64,000 nucleotides of DNA from Corticium candelabrum. Lineage: Eukaryota; Porifera; Homoscleromorpha; Homosclerophorida; Plakinidae. Location of the stretch: positions 14,422,985 to 14,486,984 of the forward strand of contig NC_085085.1 of assembly GCF_963422355.1 (NCBI RefSeq). The letters are read 5' to 3'. Both the position numbers and the translations under genes were made by a program. Below, in pieces: positions 13,250 through 24,700 of this stretch. Within the stretch, counting starts at the first letter, position 1. Each line of letters begins with the position of its first letter. Under the pieces are notes generated by a model. That model worked only from the letters and a program-made list of their open reading frames with translations, was not told the origin of the DNA and searched no databases.

Positions 13250-13897
13250 ATGGCTGATGGGGTTGTGTACACGTGCTGTGTTTGCGGTGAGAGTTTTACT
13301 CGGAAGGGAAACGTAAAGAGACATCAGGCCTCCCACGATAGTACTCGTAACCATCAGTGTTCGTTGTGTCATAAGAGTTTTACTCGTTCTGACCATCTGA
13401 AGAGTCACGTGCGAACACACAGCGGAGAGAAAGCTTGGCGGTGTGATGTCTGTGGAAAGTCGTTCGCCACGAGCGGCAGTCGGTCGGTTCACCAGCGAAT
13501 ACACGAGGGTGCGAAGAAGTACGCGTGTTCCGAGTGTGGAGTGTGTTTCACGACCGTTTCGACGCGAAATAGTCATGAGAAAACTCATCGGACTGACAAA
13601 CTGTTTGCTTGTGAAGTGTGTGGAAGGCGATTCTTGCGTCGTCGCGATGTTACTACGCATATGAGGAGTCACACTAAGGCACGGCCGTATGAATGTGAGC
13701 TGTGCGGACAGACTTTCAGACAGAACGGTCAGTTGAACAGACATAAGGTGGAACACAACGGAGAGGCAACACTTGATTGTTATTTGTGTGGAAAAAGGTA
13801 TCATACTCGGTCTCGACTTAATGAGCATGTCAAAACGTGTCACAGTAAGGAAAAAATGATGCAAGCATTGGGCCTAGTCGCACTGACTCAGCATTAA
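13250..13897 (+). CDS. C2H2 zinc-finger protein, seven fingers, intronless
   Basis: The 215-residue protein is almost entirely a tandem array of seven C2H2 fingers. They begin YTCCVCGESF, HQCSLCHKSF, WRCDVCGKSF, YACSECGVCF, FACEVCGRRF, YECELCGQTF and LDCYLCGKRY, each closing with the paired histidines (the last as HVKTCH). Such arrays bind DNA and the protein is presumably a nuclear transcription factor. The targets cannot be told from sequence. I chose the ATG at 13250 as the first in-frame ATG; the open frame extends upstream only through non-ATG codons. No KRAB, SCAN or BTB domain is present. There is no intron, unlike most neighbours. The stop at 13895-13897 faces the channel gene, which ends 440 bp away on the other strand. 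I cannot assign an orthologue. Confidence 0.9.
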   Translation: MADGVVYTCCVCGESFTRKGNVKRHQASHDSTRNHQCSLCHKSFTRSDHLKSHVRTHSGEKAWRCDVCGKSFATSGSRSVHQRIHEGAKKYACSECGVCFTTVSTRNSHEKTHRTDKLFACEVCGRRFLRRRDVTTHMRSHTKARPYECELCGQTFRQNGQLNRHKVEHNGEATLDCYLCGKRYHTRSRLNEHVKTCHSKEKMMQALGLVALTQH

Positions 13898-14337
13898 TTT
13901 AAGAAATGAATATTTTTTTAAATCTAAACAGTTTTATTAGATGAGATTTGCTTGTAATGTTTGGTCACTGGACACAGACATTCATAAGTATGATAGATTT
14001 ATGAGCAGTACATTGTTGCTTTGCAAATTAAATAGATAGTCAGTAGATTTCACTAGCAGTAACATGAATAGGAAATATATTGCTATATTTAAAATTTACT
14101 GGTTCAATTAATTAATCTCATTGTACAAACGTAAGTATTGTAGTTAAATAATTTACTAGAATTTATGTTAAAGTATATGTACTTGCTGCAGTTTCTGTTC
14201 CATCCGTTTGCTTGTATGGTATTCTTGCATTGTTACTGTGTTGTTAGTTTGATCCATTTGAGGATCGATAGAAGGCGGTGTTACCTTTCTATGTAATATA
14301 GACAGAGATGTCACTTTTTTATACAGAACTTATACAC
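13898..14337. other. Convergent intergenic region
   Basis: AT-rich spacer between the zinc-finger stop (+) and the channel stop (-). It presumably holds both 3' UTRs. I see no gene or repeat in it. Confidence 0.6.
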
Positions 14338-15116
14338 TTATATATACCTCAACGGAGTGTTTGTGACCTCGACAGAATGTTCGGTTTGTGTATCGTCTTT
14401 GCAGTTGTGTTTAAGTGTATTGGCAATTTCACACATTTGTGGGTCTGCTGTATTTGACTGTCCATATTCTTGGTTGCTGGAGTATCTTCTTGATTCTGTA
14501 TCTTGTGGCTTGGAAGAGTGACTACGGTTAGATGCCCTTCTTGAATATGAGAAAGAATCAGAAATGGAAAGAGATGAATTAGGACGAGAGATGGATAGAG
14601 TGGGAATCTGCAACACAAGACTCTGAAAGTATAAGAAAATGAGATAGAGTTTGAAATCAGGCAAGTACATTATGTTGCTGCACATGATGCATTTCTAAAT
14701 TTGACATACAACTTTGCTGCTCTCTCCTTTCACTTTCGAGGTCCTTCATTTTTTCTGTAATTTCATTCATTTCATATTCATCAAACTGCAGTTAAAGTTC
14801 GTGAAGAAATTTATACAGTATGTTTGTATCTAATTGTGCTTGCTTACTGATTCTTGAACTGTAAATTGTGGCAGTCCAAGCATACTTGCTTTTGTTCCTC
14901 TCCTTTCTGAACGTTTGTGTGGATACCAAGAAAGGTTTCGCTCGTCCATTAGAGCAGATTCATTTGCACCGTCATGGACTGAACAGTAGTCCCCTGAACA
15001 AGATGTTTCTGCTCCAAGTCTTTCTTTGCATTTTGGTTCATGGACATTACAGAGGCTGTCACAAACAGTTAGGTACAAGTATTATATTGAAAACATCTGC
15101 GCGCGTGCACACACAC

Positions 15117-15147
<31 letters not shown>

Positions 15148-15148
15148 T

Positions 15149-15206
<58 letters not shown>

Positions 15207-17752
15207 CAGGCATGCACACATAATACACCTGCTATGTGAGCTGCTTAGTCATATCTAGACAACCTTTCTTGTCTTTTTCCTCTCCAAAAGAATGATCCGG
15301 TGGTTGACCCGTCATCAACCCACAAACCTGTTGGTCGTTGTGAACTTGACACTGATGATGTATTTGGTACAAACAACTGATTTCCCGAGTTTGATTGCAA
15401 ATCTGTTTCAAGTTCATTTGCAGATTTGCCCTCTTTCTCCCAGGCTTGATTTAAACGATAAGTGGCTCGTTCAATAAGAGCAGCCTACACAGTTATTACC
15501 ACACATGACACATTAAGTGGTTAAGCTAGTAGTCACTTTTGAATAGCAAATTCTAGTAAATCTTTGTGTTGCATTGTTTTTCAAAGGGTAATTTGCAAAA
15601 GATGAGTTTTGTTCTAATTTTAGTATTAGATGGTAGCAGACTGATTTAAACTAAATGGTTTCTACTTTGTTAACTAGACAGATAAGCTGACTAGATAGTA
15701 GGCTAGAGTACTAATATATTAACTTAAAACATGTCTGCTAGCTAAGCTTGTAGTCAGGTATACTTAGTTTATTTGATAATTTGCACACCTTGAATTCTGG
15801 ATGCTCATGAAATGGCTCTTCCAGATCATGTTTATGCAGGACGAGCAATTCTGAGTAGCCAACAGAATACACGTTTGCAGTTCGCCTAAGAAATGTTTAT
15901 GCACTTGAGACAGTGTTTTTTGAGATACAGTGTATATACCTGTTGCTGTTGTTTACTGCAAGAAGAGATATCTCACCAAAGTAGTCACCCTCTCCTAATG
16001 TCACAATTAGTTTTCCAAGTTCTGTTGTAACCGCCAATTTGCCGTCTTTTACAATAAAAACCTCTCGGCCGATGTCTCCACACCGGCAAACAACATCGCC
16101 TGGTGTAAACAGCACAGACTTCATCTTTAACACCAGCTCATGAAGTAGACCAACAGGAATTTCCTTGAATAGATCAACCTAAAAGGAAACTCAGCCAGCC
16201 ATTGTAATATTGATTATATTGTGTGGGTGCTCGCTCGTGCCAGTGTGCTCTGTGGTATACTTTTTGCAATGCGGCTACATTGGCATACACAGCCACATCT
16301 GCTTTGAGTTTTTCAGGAAGAAATCTCAATGCTGTTGCTTCATTCCTGTGTGCAAGACGACCTCTAGTAGGCAAAGACACGCATACGTTACAAGTGTATT
16401 CGGATTTTATAACAAACGGTGAAACTTGCTTTGTTCTTGAGTAATTGTACCATCGAGTAATACGCTGTTGCAGTGACTTGGGCGCTCCACATTTCCTTAG
16501 GTAGTTTTTTGTGCTATCCTACATATATCGATATTCAAATACTTGCGATAGTTGGTTTTCTATATCAGAAATGTAATGATGGAGACTACCATCAGCTTTT
16601 CAAACTCGGCTTGTGCCTCATTGGCATTTGATACAATCTGACCAAGTTGTCCTGTGTACAATGACTTGTCAGCAAAAAGTTTCACTAGCATCATGTTACA
16701 TCATACCAACTAGAGTTGCAAATATCAGCACTCCCAGCATATAATTGATAATGGTGAATAGGAATCTAAAGCAGCAAACCATTATTTTAGTTACTTTGTC
16801 TGTTGTGACATGTGACATACTCTCCTGCTGTATGAGGAACTGGCAGATCACCGATCGTGGTGAGAGCCAATGTTGCCCAGTGGAAGGAAAACAAATAGTG
16901 AATTAGCACTGATGATTCATTAAGAGTCATTGGATAGACCCAGTCATCTGATACGATTCCTTCTGCTCTGGAAATTAGGAAATAGAAGCAGGCATCCCAG
17001 TGAATACATAATGACAAGAAGTGGACAAGAGTAGCAATTCGAGAAACGATGGAATAATGGAGGCGTGATTCAATCATTCTAGAAACAGGTAAAACACGAA
17101 ATCCCTTGACAAGCCTTGGCAATCTCAGAGAAGGCTCGACTCCAATCACAATGTACATCAAATCGAGTGGCAGCAGTGTGACAAAATCAAACCAGATACC
17201 AACGGATCGAAGATAATTTTGTTTTAGTCTGCTTGGCTGACAAACTACCATGCCTTCTTCAAAGAAACCCAGATGAAATCTTACAGCAATATCAAGGACA
17301 TAGATGACATCGGACAGGTAGTCAAGCACAAAGAACAGAGCTGCATTTTTCGTCTGAAGAGCCTGAAAGGCAATTCGTGGCATAATGAGCCAGTAATTGT
17401 ACAACACGGCGCAGCACACGACAATCATCCAATAGAAATAGAAGTCTCCGTCGGGAAGAATGACGAGCGAGACGCATGCACAAGACTGATCCTCCGACTC
17501 TAGATCTCTCCTATCACTATGATTTCTAGCAATCGAGTCGGTGTTAAATGCGGTGTATCGATCAAGGAATGAATCTCTTCGCTGTCTGTCTTCTGTCTGC
17601 TGCTGTTTAGTACTCGGGGCAATCGCGTTTGCAACCCGCAGAGCCAGCCTGACCTGATCCACAAATTTTCTGAATCTTGTTTTGGGGCACTCGTCTCTCT
17701 GCGGGTCGCTCAGTCCACTCTCGACGTCGGGAGTTTCCGTACAGTCGTGCAT
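14338..17752 (-). CDS. Cyclic-nucleotide-gated (CNG-type) cation channel
   Basis: Exon 1 (16821-17752) gives a cytosolic N-terminus, then S1 (FYFYWMIVVCCAVLYNYW), S2-S3 (LDYLSDVIYVLDIAVRFHLG), S4-S5 and a pore ending TTIGDLPVP, the CNG type rather than the potassium-selective GYG. The next exon (about 16704-16780) is S6 (INYMLGVLIFATLVG). Then come the C-linker (DSTKNYLRKCGAP, FLPEKLKADVAVYANVAAL) and the cyclic-nucleotide-binding domain (about 15780-16180) with the phosphate-binding cassette YFGEISLL...NRRTANV. A C-terminal tail with a charged Glu/Arg-rich helix (14706-14790) ends at 14338. The domain order is that of CNGA/CNGB channels, which pass cations when cGMP or cAMP binds. The C-linker carries about 20 extra residues (RTKQVSPFVIKSEYTCNVC), which are real or an unrecognised intron. 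The start is the first ATG of the exon; an upstream exon is not excluded. Confidence 0.87.
15106..15204. repeat. (CA)n microsatellite
   Basis: Nearly pure CA repeat with a few substitutions, in an intron of the CNG channel gene. Confidence 0.95.
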
Positions 17753-18086
17753 GTGGACAATACCGGTAGTTGCTATGACCAGTTACCATCAACAGAAGCA
17801 CAACTGTCAAAGCGCCTGCGATATCACAGACGCACAAGCGAAGACTGGGTGTGATCAACAGTGTATGGATGCGTACACATACAAGCAGCCACGCATGATC
17901 CTGTGCAACAAAAATCAGACCCTTGTCTAGCTAGCTACTGCGCTATGCCTACAGACTACAGACAGGCAAAGTAACTACAGTACATGTACGCCTATATCTC
18001 ATCTAATGGACGAAAAGGTGCAAATGTAATTAAATTATCTCAATCCACTGCCATCTTCAAAACAAGGATTTCAATGTTTTATGAGA
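17753..18086. other. Intergenic region between CNG channel and ELOB
   Basis: Both flanking genes are on the minus strand, so this holds the 5' region of the channel and the 3' UTR of ELOB. I see no further gene. Confidence 0.5.
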
Positions 18087-20740
18087 TCAGTCGTCTCCTG
18101 CCTTGGGCTCTTGAGGCTTCATTACTTCTGGTAATTCTGGAGGTTTTGACAGCTCTTCAATAAACATTGGTTCAAATTCACCATCTGAAACCAACCAAGA
18201 ACAACACATTTACATTTAATACAGTACAATGAAACAAGATTTGGTGTTTATAAAACAACTTATTAATTAAGTTAACGACAGGTAGGTTGGCTGGTCACTG
18301 TACATTATGATTTGAGATCCTACTGACTTGGTAATTATATTTGATGTTGACCACCCTGTAGAAGTAATATGAAACTCAGAAACTACATCAGAATCTAATT
18401 TCCTTGAGAAATGAGAACAGTGACAAGTAGACATAACTGATTTCCACGTCTTATAACATGGACTGGTCAACCCCTCCAGCTGAAGCCATGTCAGATTACA
18501 AACAACACATACAAGTGTCTGACAATCGGCTTGGTTGACAATTAAATTGTCTGTAGTCCAACATGGAAGTACTTATTGCCTGCATCATTACATTGTTCTG
18601 TTTCAAGAAGCCATTCGAGAACACCTCAATGTGTTGCTGCTATCTTGCTGCAACTGCAAGCACACGGAATATGAAGGAATGGAGTTGAACAAACACAATC
18701 AAGTACTTTAACAAACAGGTTTCACATTGGGCAAGTATGCTTGTCGAGTCAGTGTGTTAATTAATAAATAAAACACTATCTTGGAAGGAAAGAAACACAG
18801 TAAAATAACAGTTTCAATAGAGTTTATCCAGTACTAAACCATGGTAGCTTGCTTGGTGGTTGGTGGCGTTGCATTCTAAATTGACTGTTATGGCACTATA
18901 ATAATTCACTGTTTACACCTTGCATCCACAGCTATGAGCCCTACAGAGGAGCAATCAGTTTATAGCAAAGTAACGCAAATTTAGACATCATTTTACTTCC
19001 TAGCGCACTACTTGTGAAATCTATCTAAAACTCTATCAAGGAATTGTCGTTTCACTTGATCACAACTCGTGCAACATTGCTAAAATAGATTTAACACATA
19101 TTGAACATACATGTTGCTTTTGATTATGCAACATTAGGTTTCCATATACTGTAAACCAAGGCATTTTTGGTGGTGTAAAAACTTCACTAACTCCTGAAAA
19201 TTCTGTATCAATAGTGGAATTTTCGTTGAAAAGCTCGAGACTCCTGGCTGCATGCACAGTACACTAGAACTACATTTACGGAGTTGTGCAACACAATAGT
19301 AGGTGTGCACTACATAGTTAGATAATAATTGTAATAATTTACCATCTTCACGGACATTGCTGTAAACTCCTAGTGGTTTGATAACTTTCACAAAATTTAG
19401 GTAGAGATTTAATTTAGGTACTTGAACTTCATAGGCCATATCAAAATTATCAAAAATAATCGCCACCAAAAATTTCTTGGTTTACAGTAGCCTGAAAAAA
19501 TTTATGCAGAGGGAATTAACGCGATTTTGTGTGATCGCACAATTAAATTCCACACTAAGTTTTCCTTTGCGTTTGCTCAGTACCAAAACACATACTAGCC
19601 TCATGCTTAAGACGCACTGGCAACGCCAGCCACAAAAGACGTGTGAGCTAGTGTCTTTGCTTTGTATATCCTAAATTATTTCAAGCGCAAACCTTCAGAG
19701 GACAGGGAAGTGTTTGTGCGACCTGTATCTGCTACTGCCAGTCTATCCACCAGCGACATAACAGTTGCACTAATAGTGATGTCTCCTAAAATGGCACAAA
19801 TTAATTCCCGCACAATTCTTCTTTCAGAGTAATTATCGCAATTCACAAAACATTGATTTTGCATTCATTGGCCATGCAGACAGGTAAGTTTCTGTTGCTC
19901 ATTTCCGACCAAACCTGCTAATTGTGAATATGAATTAGACTAATCTGGCGCAAACTCGTTCATTAAATTAGTTAACATTGACAGTTTGTAATCAACTGTC
20001 TGTTGCTATACTACATACTGTACAACCAAACGCAAATACTGCTTAGTGATTGAACCATTTTGAGGGCTCTAAAACATTTGAACAAACATAGCCACACACA
20101 CGCACGCACCGGAAGCGATTTAACACCTTTTGAGTAGCCTAATCATTTAGTCACGTGACTCTTCTCGTAGAGTCTCGTTTCTGAGTAGCATAGGCAATAA
20201 ATAACAGAACTTCAACACAACGTAACATTAAATCACAACAAGTCGACTCACAGCATCCAACCACTAACACTTAGTACAGACAGCAAAATACAAGTCAACG
20301 CAACGCACACGCATGACCACGCCCACTGTGCCTCTCATAGGCCACGTGACAAACTAAATATTGCCATGCAACAGCTGAGACGAAATCGAAGCGTCTAAAA
20401 CATAAGTCCCAACACACAGTAACACACTTTCGTACCTTCCTGCCTTACAGCTAGCCCAATGTCGGCAGGTTGCTGTGCCTTCGCGTTATTGCTTGTGAAG
20501 CCGCAATCTCCTAGCGTCTTACTATCTTCGAGTATCCCATCTCCTTTATACAATCTCTGGTCTTCCGGCAAACGTTTCAGAATGCCCTCTATCATCCGTT
20601 TCAGCTCCAGAACGGTTGAGGACTCTTTCGCATCCAGAAACATGGTGGTTTTATGACGACGCACCATTAAAAATACGTCCTAGAGAAAAGAACAAGTCCA
20701 TCGTTCGAAAAAAGCGAATCAGAAAGTAGACGCTCACCAT
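18087..20740 (-). CDS. ELOB: Elongin B (ubiquitin-like adaptor of CRL2/CRL5 ligases)
   Basis: Three exons: 20738-20740 carries only the start codon ATG followed directly by a gtgagc donor; 20436-20679 encodes [20 protein letters not shown] through LAVRQE; 18087-18184 encodes the tail [20 protein letters not shown] to AGDD and stop. The joined protein is about 114 residues, close to the known 118, and matches elongin B over its whole length, including the ubiquitin-like fold and the PPELPxVMKP tail motif. Elongin B pairs with elongin C as adaptor for VHL-box and SOCS-box ubiquitin ligases and in the elongin transcription elongation complex. Intron 2 is about 2.25 kb, much longer than usual here, and contains a MITE. 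The start lies about 150 bp downstream (minus strand) of the GCN1 stop. Confidence 0.93.
19149..19487. mobile_element. MITE-like element, 339 bp, TA target duplication
   Basis: The left end reads CTGTAAACCAAGGCATTTTT and the right end, reversed, CTGTAAACCAAGAAATTTTT. The match continues through TGGTGG, giving terminal inverted repeats of about 26 bp with two mismatches. Both ends are flanked by TA (19147-19148 and 19488-19489), the target duplication of Tc1/mariner-type elements. The interior has no transposase frame, so it is a non-autonomous element. It sits in the long intron 2 of ELOB. Confidence 0.8.
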
Positions 20741-20888
20741 CCCTGAGATCGCAATGCGCTAACCCCACCGCACGTTAGTCAACAGAACTTCAATAGCGCG
20801 CGTTATTGTTACTGCAAGGTGCATGATCCGACACTATGTAAACAATGTTACTAGGTTTGATATTCTGCAAACACTACGTTTTCGTTTG

Positions 20889-21721
20889 TTAATACAACTC
20901 GGTGGCTGTCGTGTCAGTGTCGTCTTTTTGGGAAGCAAGACGGCTGAGAGTCTTCTTGTAAGAGGCTGCTAAGCTGCTTGCTTTCTCACTGTCCAGTACA
21001 GTCAAACACTCCTGCAGCATGAACAATACGAAACAGTAAGTGATAGACAGACAGTAGAATGTCTGATATGAGCAACTCAAATGGGAATGCATGCATTAGG
21101 CTGGCTGGTTGAATGAATGGATCAATGAAAAGATATTGTAATGCTAGCTATAGCATACAGATGTAGTGAAATTATTGCCATGGAGAATTAAGTTAAGACT
21201 TTGTACCTGAAATGTTGCATCACTTTTTCTTAGTTCTAGAGCTGAGACTAAAGCTTGCTCAGCAGACAGACGAACAGGACTATTCTTCTCCTGTGTACCC
21301 TCGAGTAGAGGTGGCACCAGCTGCTGTAAGTCTTCAGTACTAAATTTGGATGCTTCTGCCACTTTCTTTACAGTTGAAGCAGCAGCTACACGGACTTCAT
21401 TAGATGAATTAATCAGAGACTGCAATACAAAACCAAAATTAATTTTTCATCATATAGAAATGTTTGGCATCATAATAGATGTTAACAAAGAAGATATCAA
21501 AAATTCTGACCAGACAAACATTCACTGCAATTCTAATTATCTCCATTAATTAACATACTAGAACACTAGCTCATACACAAGTTGCCCTATGCTTGACTTG
21601 CCATAACTCATTTCAAACCTAAGCAGCACATAAGACACAAAGTACTGACATACATGCTATGTACAGTACATGTAATCAGCTAATCAACTATAGAAATTAT
21701 AATTCTTGTAGGTACACACAT

Positions 21722-21790
<69 letters not shown>

Positions 21791-24700
21791 AGTTAAAACA
21801 GTTTAGAAAATGACTCCCATTGCCTGCCCTACAATAATGATGACCAAAACTATTGAACTGGTGTCATCTGCTACAGTGTACAGTTGCACTGGCTTTGCCT
21901 ACTAGGCAATACTGATCTATCTGCTGCTCAAATAAATGCGTCTTACAACAAGACTGGCTGAAGGTTACTTTCGCTTATCAAGCTGAAGATTAGCTTCATG
22001 TCAGTAGTGGCATCTTAATTAAAGTAAAACATGCTTCTAACATACCTTCACAATGCATGGAAGAAGAATCGATTTAGCATCAACAGACTCCGACATCAAC
22101 TGTCCAACACAATTAAGTCCTGCTACACATAATGATACCTGAAGCAGGGAAAACGCACTGTATGAAATAGAGCAATAAAAGAATGCAGTCTAGACTGACC
22201 CTATCTGATGACACATGAGATACAACAGTGATCAGCCATTTCTCACGATTATTTGCAATCACTACTCTGTGAAGTGCTGAAACAAGAGCCTCATGCATGG
22301 CTAGCGAACGTCCACAACGTAACCTCCACTCATCAGATGAGTGATCACCTGAAAATATATACAGTCAAGAGTCTTAGATATCCTTCCAAACAGCACTATT
22401 CAATACACAAAAAATTTTCATCAACGAGTTGGTTGAGTTCCTCATCGGGAAGTACAAGACATAGTGCTCCAATGCAGCTGGCAGCTGCTTGTTGTATCAT
22501 GTCCTAACAAATTGTACAACAGCAGATCAAACCATTTAAAGAACGATCTAGCTACATTGCCTTACGTCAGAAACTTGTAACAAACTTGATACTAAACTGG
22601 TCACATTATGCCTTACACTTTCACTCATGCGAGCTCCACCTCCACGTAAAGTTCCCTGAAGAGCTACAAGAAATGTTTGCCTGCAACGAAAACAGCAAAC
22701 GTGACAAATACAACGATGTCATAATAGTACACACATGCGCTGACTTGATTCCAGGTTCTTCGTTGTTCTTGATTCCTGAAGAAAGATCATTAAAAAGAGG
22801 ATCAACTCTTATCTGCAATACAACTAGTTTCTCAAGAGCAGACGCAGCACGTAGTCGCACGGTACGATTAGCATCATTCAGTGCCTTCACAAACGTCGTC
22901 TGAAGTTGTGGTACAAAAGCTTTTGCTGCCACTCCACCTTTCACTATGACTAGACCAAGAGTGTCAAGAATAGCAACTTTGACATTCCAACTAAATCGAT
23001 CTCCCAGAATACGAATGAGAGGTCCTGTAATTGTTATAACATGAGGCTTCAATGCCTCTGCGCTAGTGAGAGCAATCACATCTCCTAGCCCTGCTGCCGC
23101 TTTCTCTTTGCATTCGGGTGAGCCATTAAGAACACCTTCTCGAAATACCTGAAGCAATGGCTTAATACCCTTTTTGTCCAGACAGAACCCTGGCAAGTCT
23201 TGTCCTTCAAAGTCTGCTTTTACAAACTTAATACCTTGCCGTATATGTGCAATACAACTCAGCTGATCTATAGGTAGTAGCCTCTACAACAACAGACCAT
23301 GACAACTACTTGATTATTGATAATAAATACACAAACAGTGATTTTACCCCAGTGACTGCATTGAGAGCATCCCATGCAGACGTAACTACAGAATGCTCAG
23401 GATCACCAAACATCTGGATAAGACCAATTATAAGCTTAGGAACATATTGTTTATAGTCAGCCCTCGTTTCACTACAAAACACATGAAGCAGCACAACAGA
23501 TGCCTGCAAATACAGTCAAGCATAGTTACTGTACATTGCTAGACAACAACCATGAAGACTTCATGACCTTCCTCACTCCAGCATGGGAGTTTTTTCCCGC
23601 CGACATCAGCTCATCAATAACACAACGAACACCAGCCTCACCAGTTACGCTCAGTATTAACAGTCTGGACGACTCCATTTCCTAGTATCAGTATAAACAA
23701 ATGAAAACAATGTCGTTATAAAATCACTGTCTAGTAAATAGAAACCTCGTCATTATCAGTATTGTCCACTGATGTACTTAGTGCTTTCAATAGAGCAGGT
23801 AAAATGGTGCCCAAGTGACGTGTTAACGCATCACCGGCAACTGATGATAGAAGTGCAAGAGCTTTCATATTAACAGGCTGTGCTATCAGCTGGACAAACA
23901 CAGACGACACGATTAGTTTGAGTTCAAACAAATTTGACAATTATCATCACTTTTGGAACAAGAAAAGGCATGACAATCCTACTCTTCACAATCATCACTT
24001 GCTTCAGTCCATCTAAGGCAAACTCGACTTCATCTCCACCACTTTTCTGGAAAACATAAGCAATTCATAATATCTAAACATTTGATGTTCATACTTGACT
24101 ATTATTTCTTACTAAAATATTCAACAATGATGGCAATATATCTTCAAGTGCCTATAACACAAAAAGTTACACAAAGACAAGAAACTGTACATGTTTAATA
24201 TAACAAACTTTTGGACCAATGTTGGAATGCAAATTATCAAACGTCATGGCAGCTGCTGCCCTCACTTCAGGCAGAGGATCATACAGGGCTCTTCGAACTG
24301 TAGGAATTAACGAGTCCTGAAAAGCCTGAAGCTGTACATCAAAAATAGATTAACAAGCAATGTACCGTCGACACTAAATTATCTCAACTTACATAATCTT
24401 TAGAAGTTGATGCCATGATTTCACTTAAACCAACACAGACGCCTTGTCTCTCCACACTACTTTCAGACAGCAAACCATGCTCTAATATAGGAATAATCTC
24501 TGGCAGAATACGTTCACCCAGCTTCCGAACAATGTCTCCCAGAGTGCGAGCAGCGACCTGCCACACATCCAATATGTAGAACAGCACACACAAAAACGGA
24601 GCGAAATTCTCACCTGTTGTCTGTCATCGCTCACACTAGCTAAGGACTTGAGAAGCATTGACAGCAAAACGGGCAAGATCTCTTTCAATGTTCTTGCTGT

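Noticed and set aside
13229-13864. 211-codon minus-strand frame
   Set aside because: Shadow of the zinc-finger gene on the other strand; no recognisable domain.
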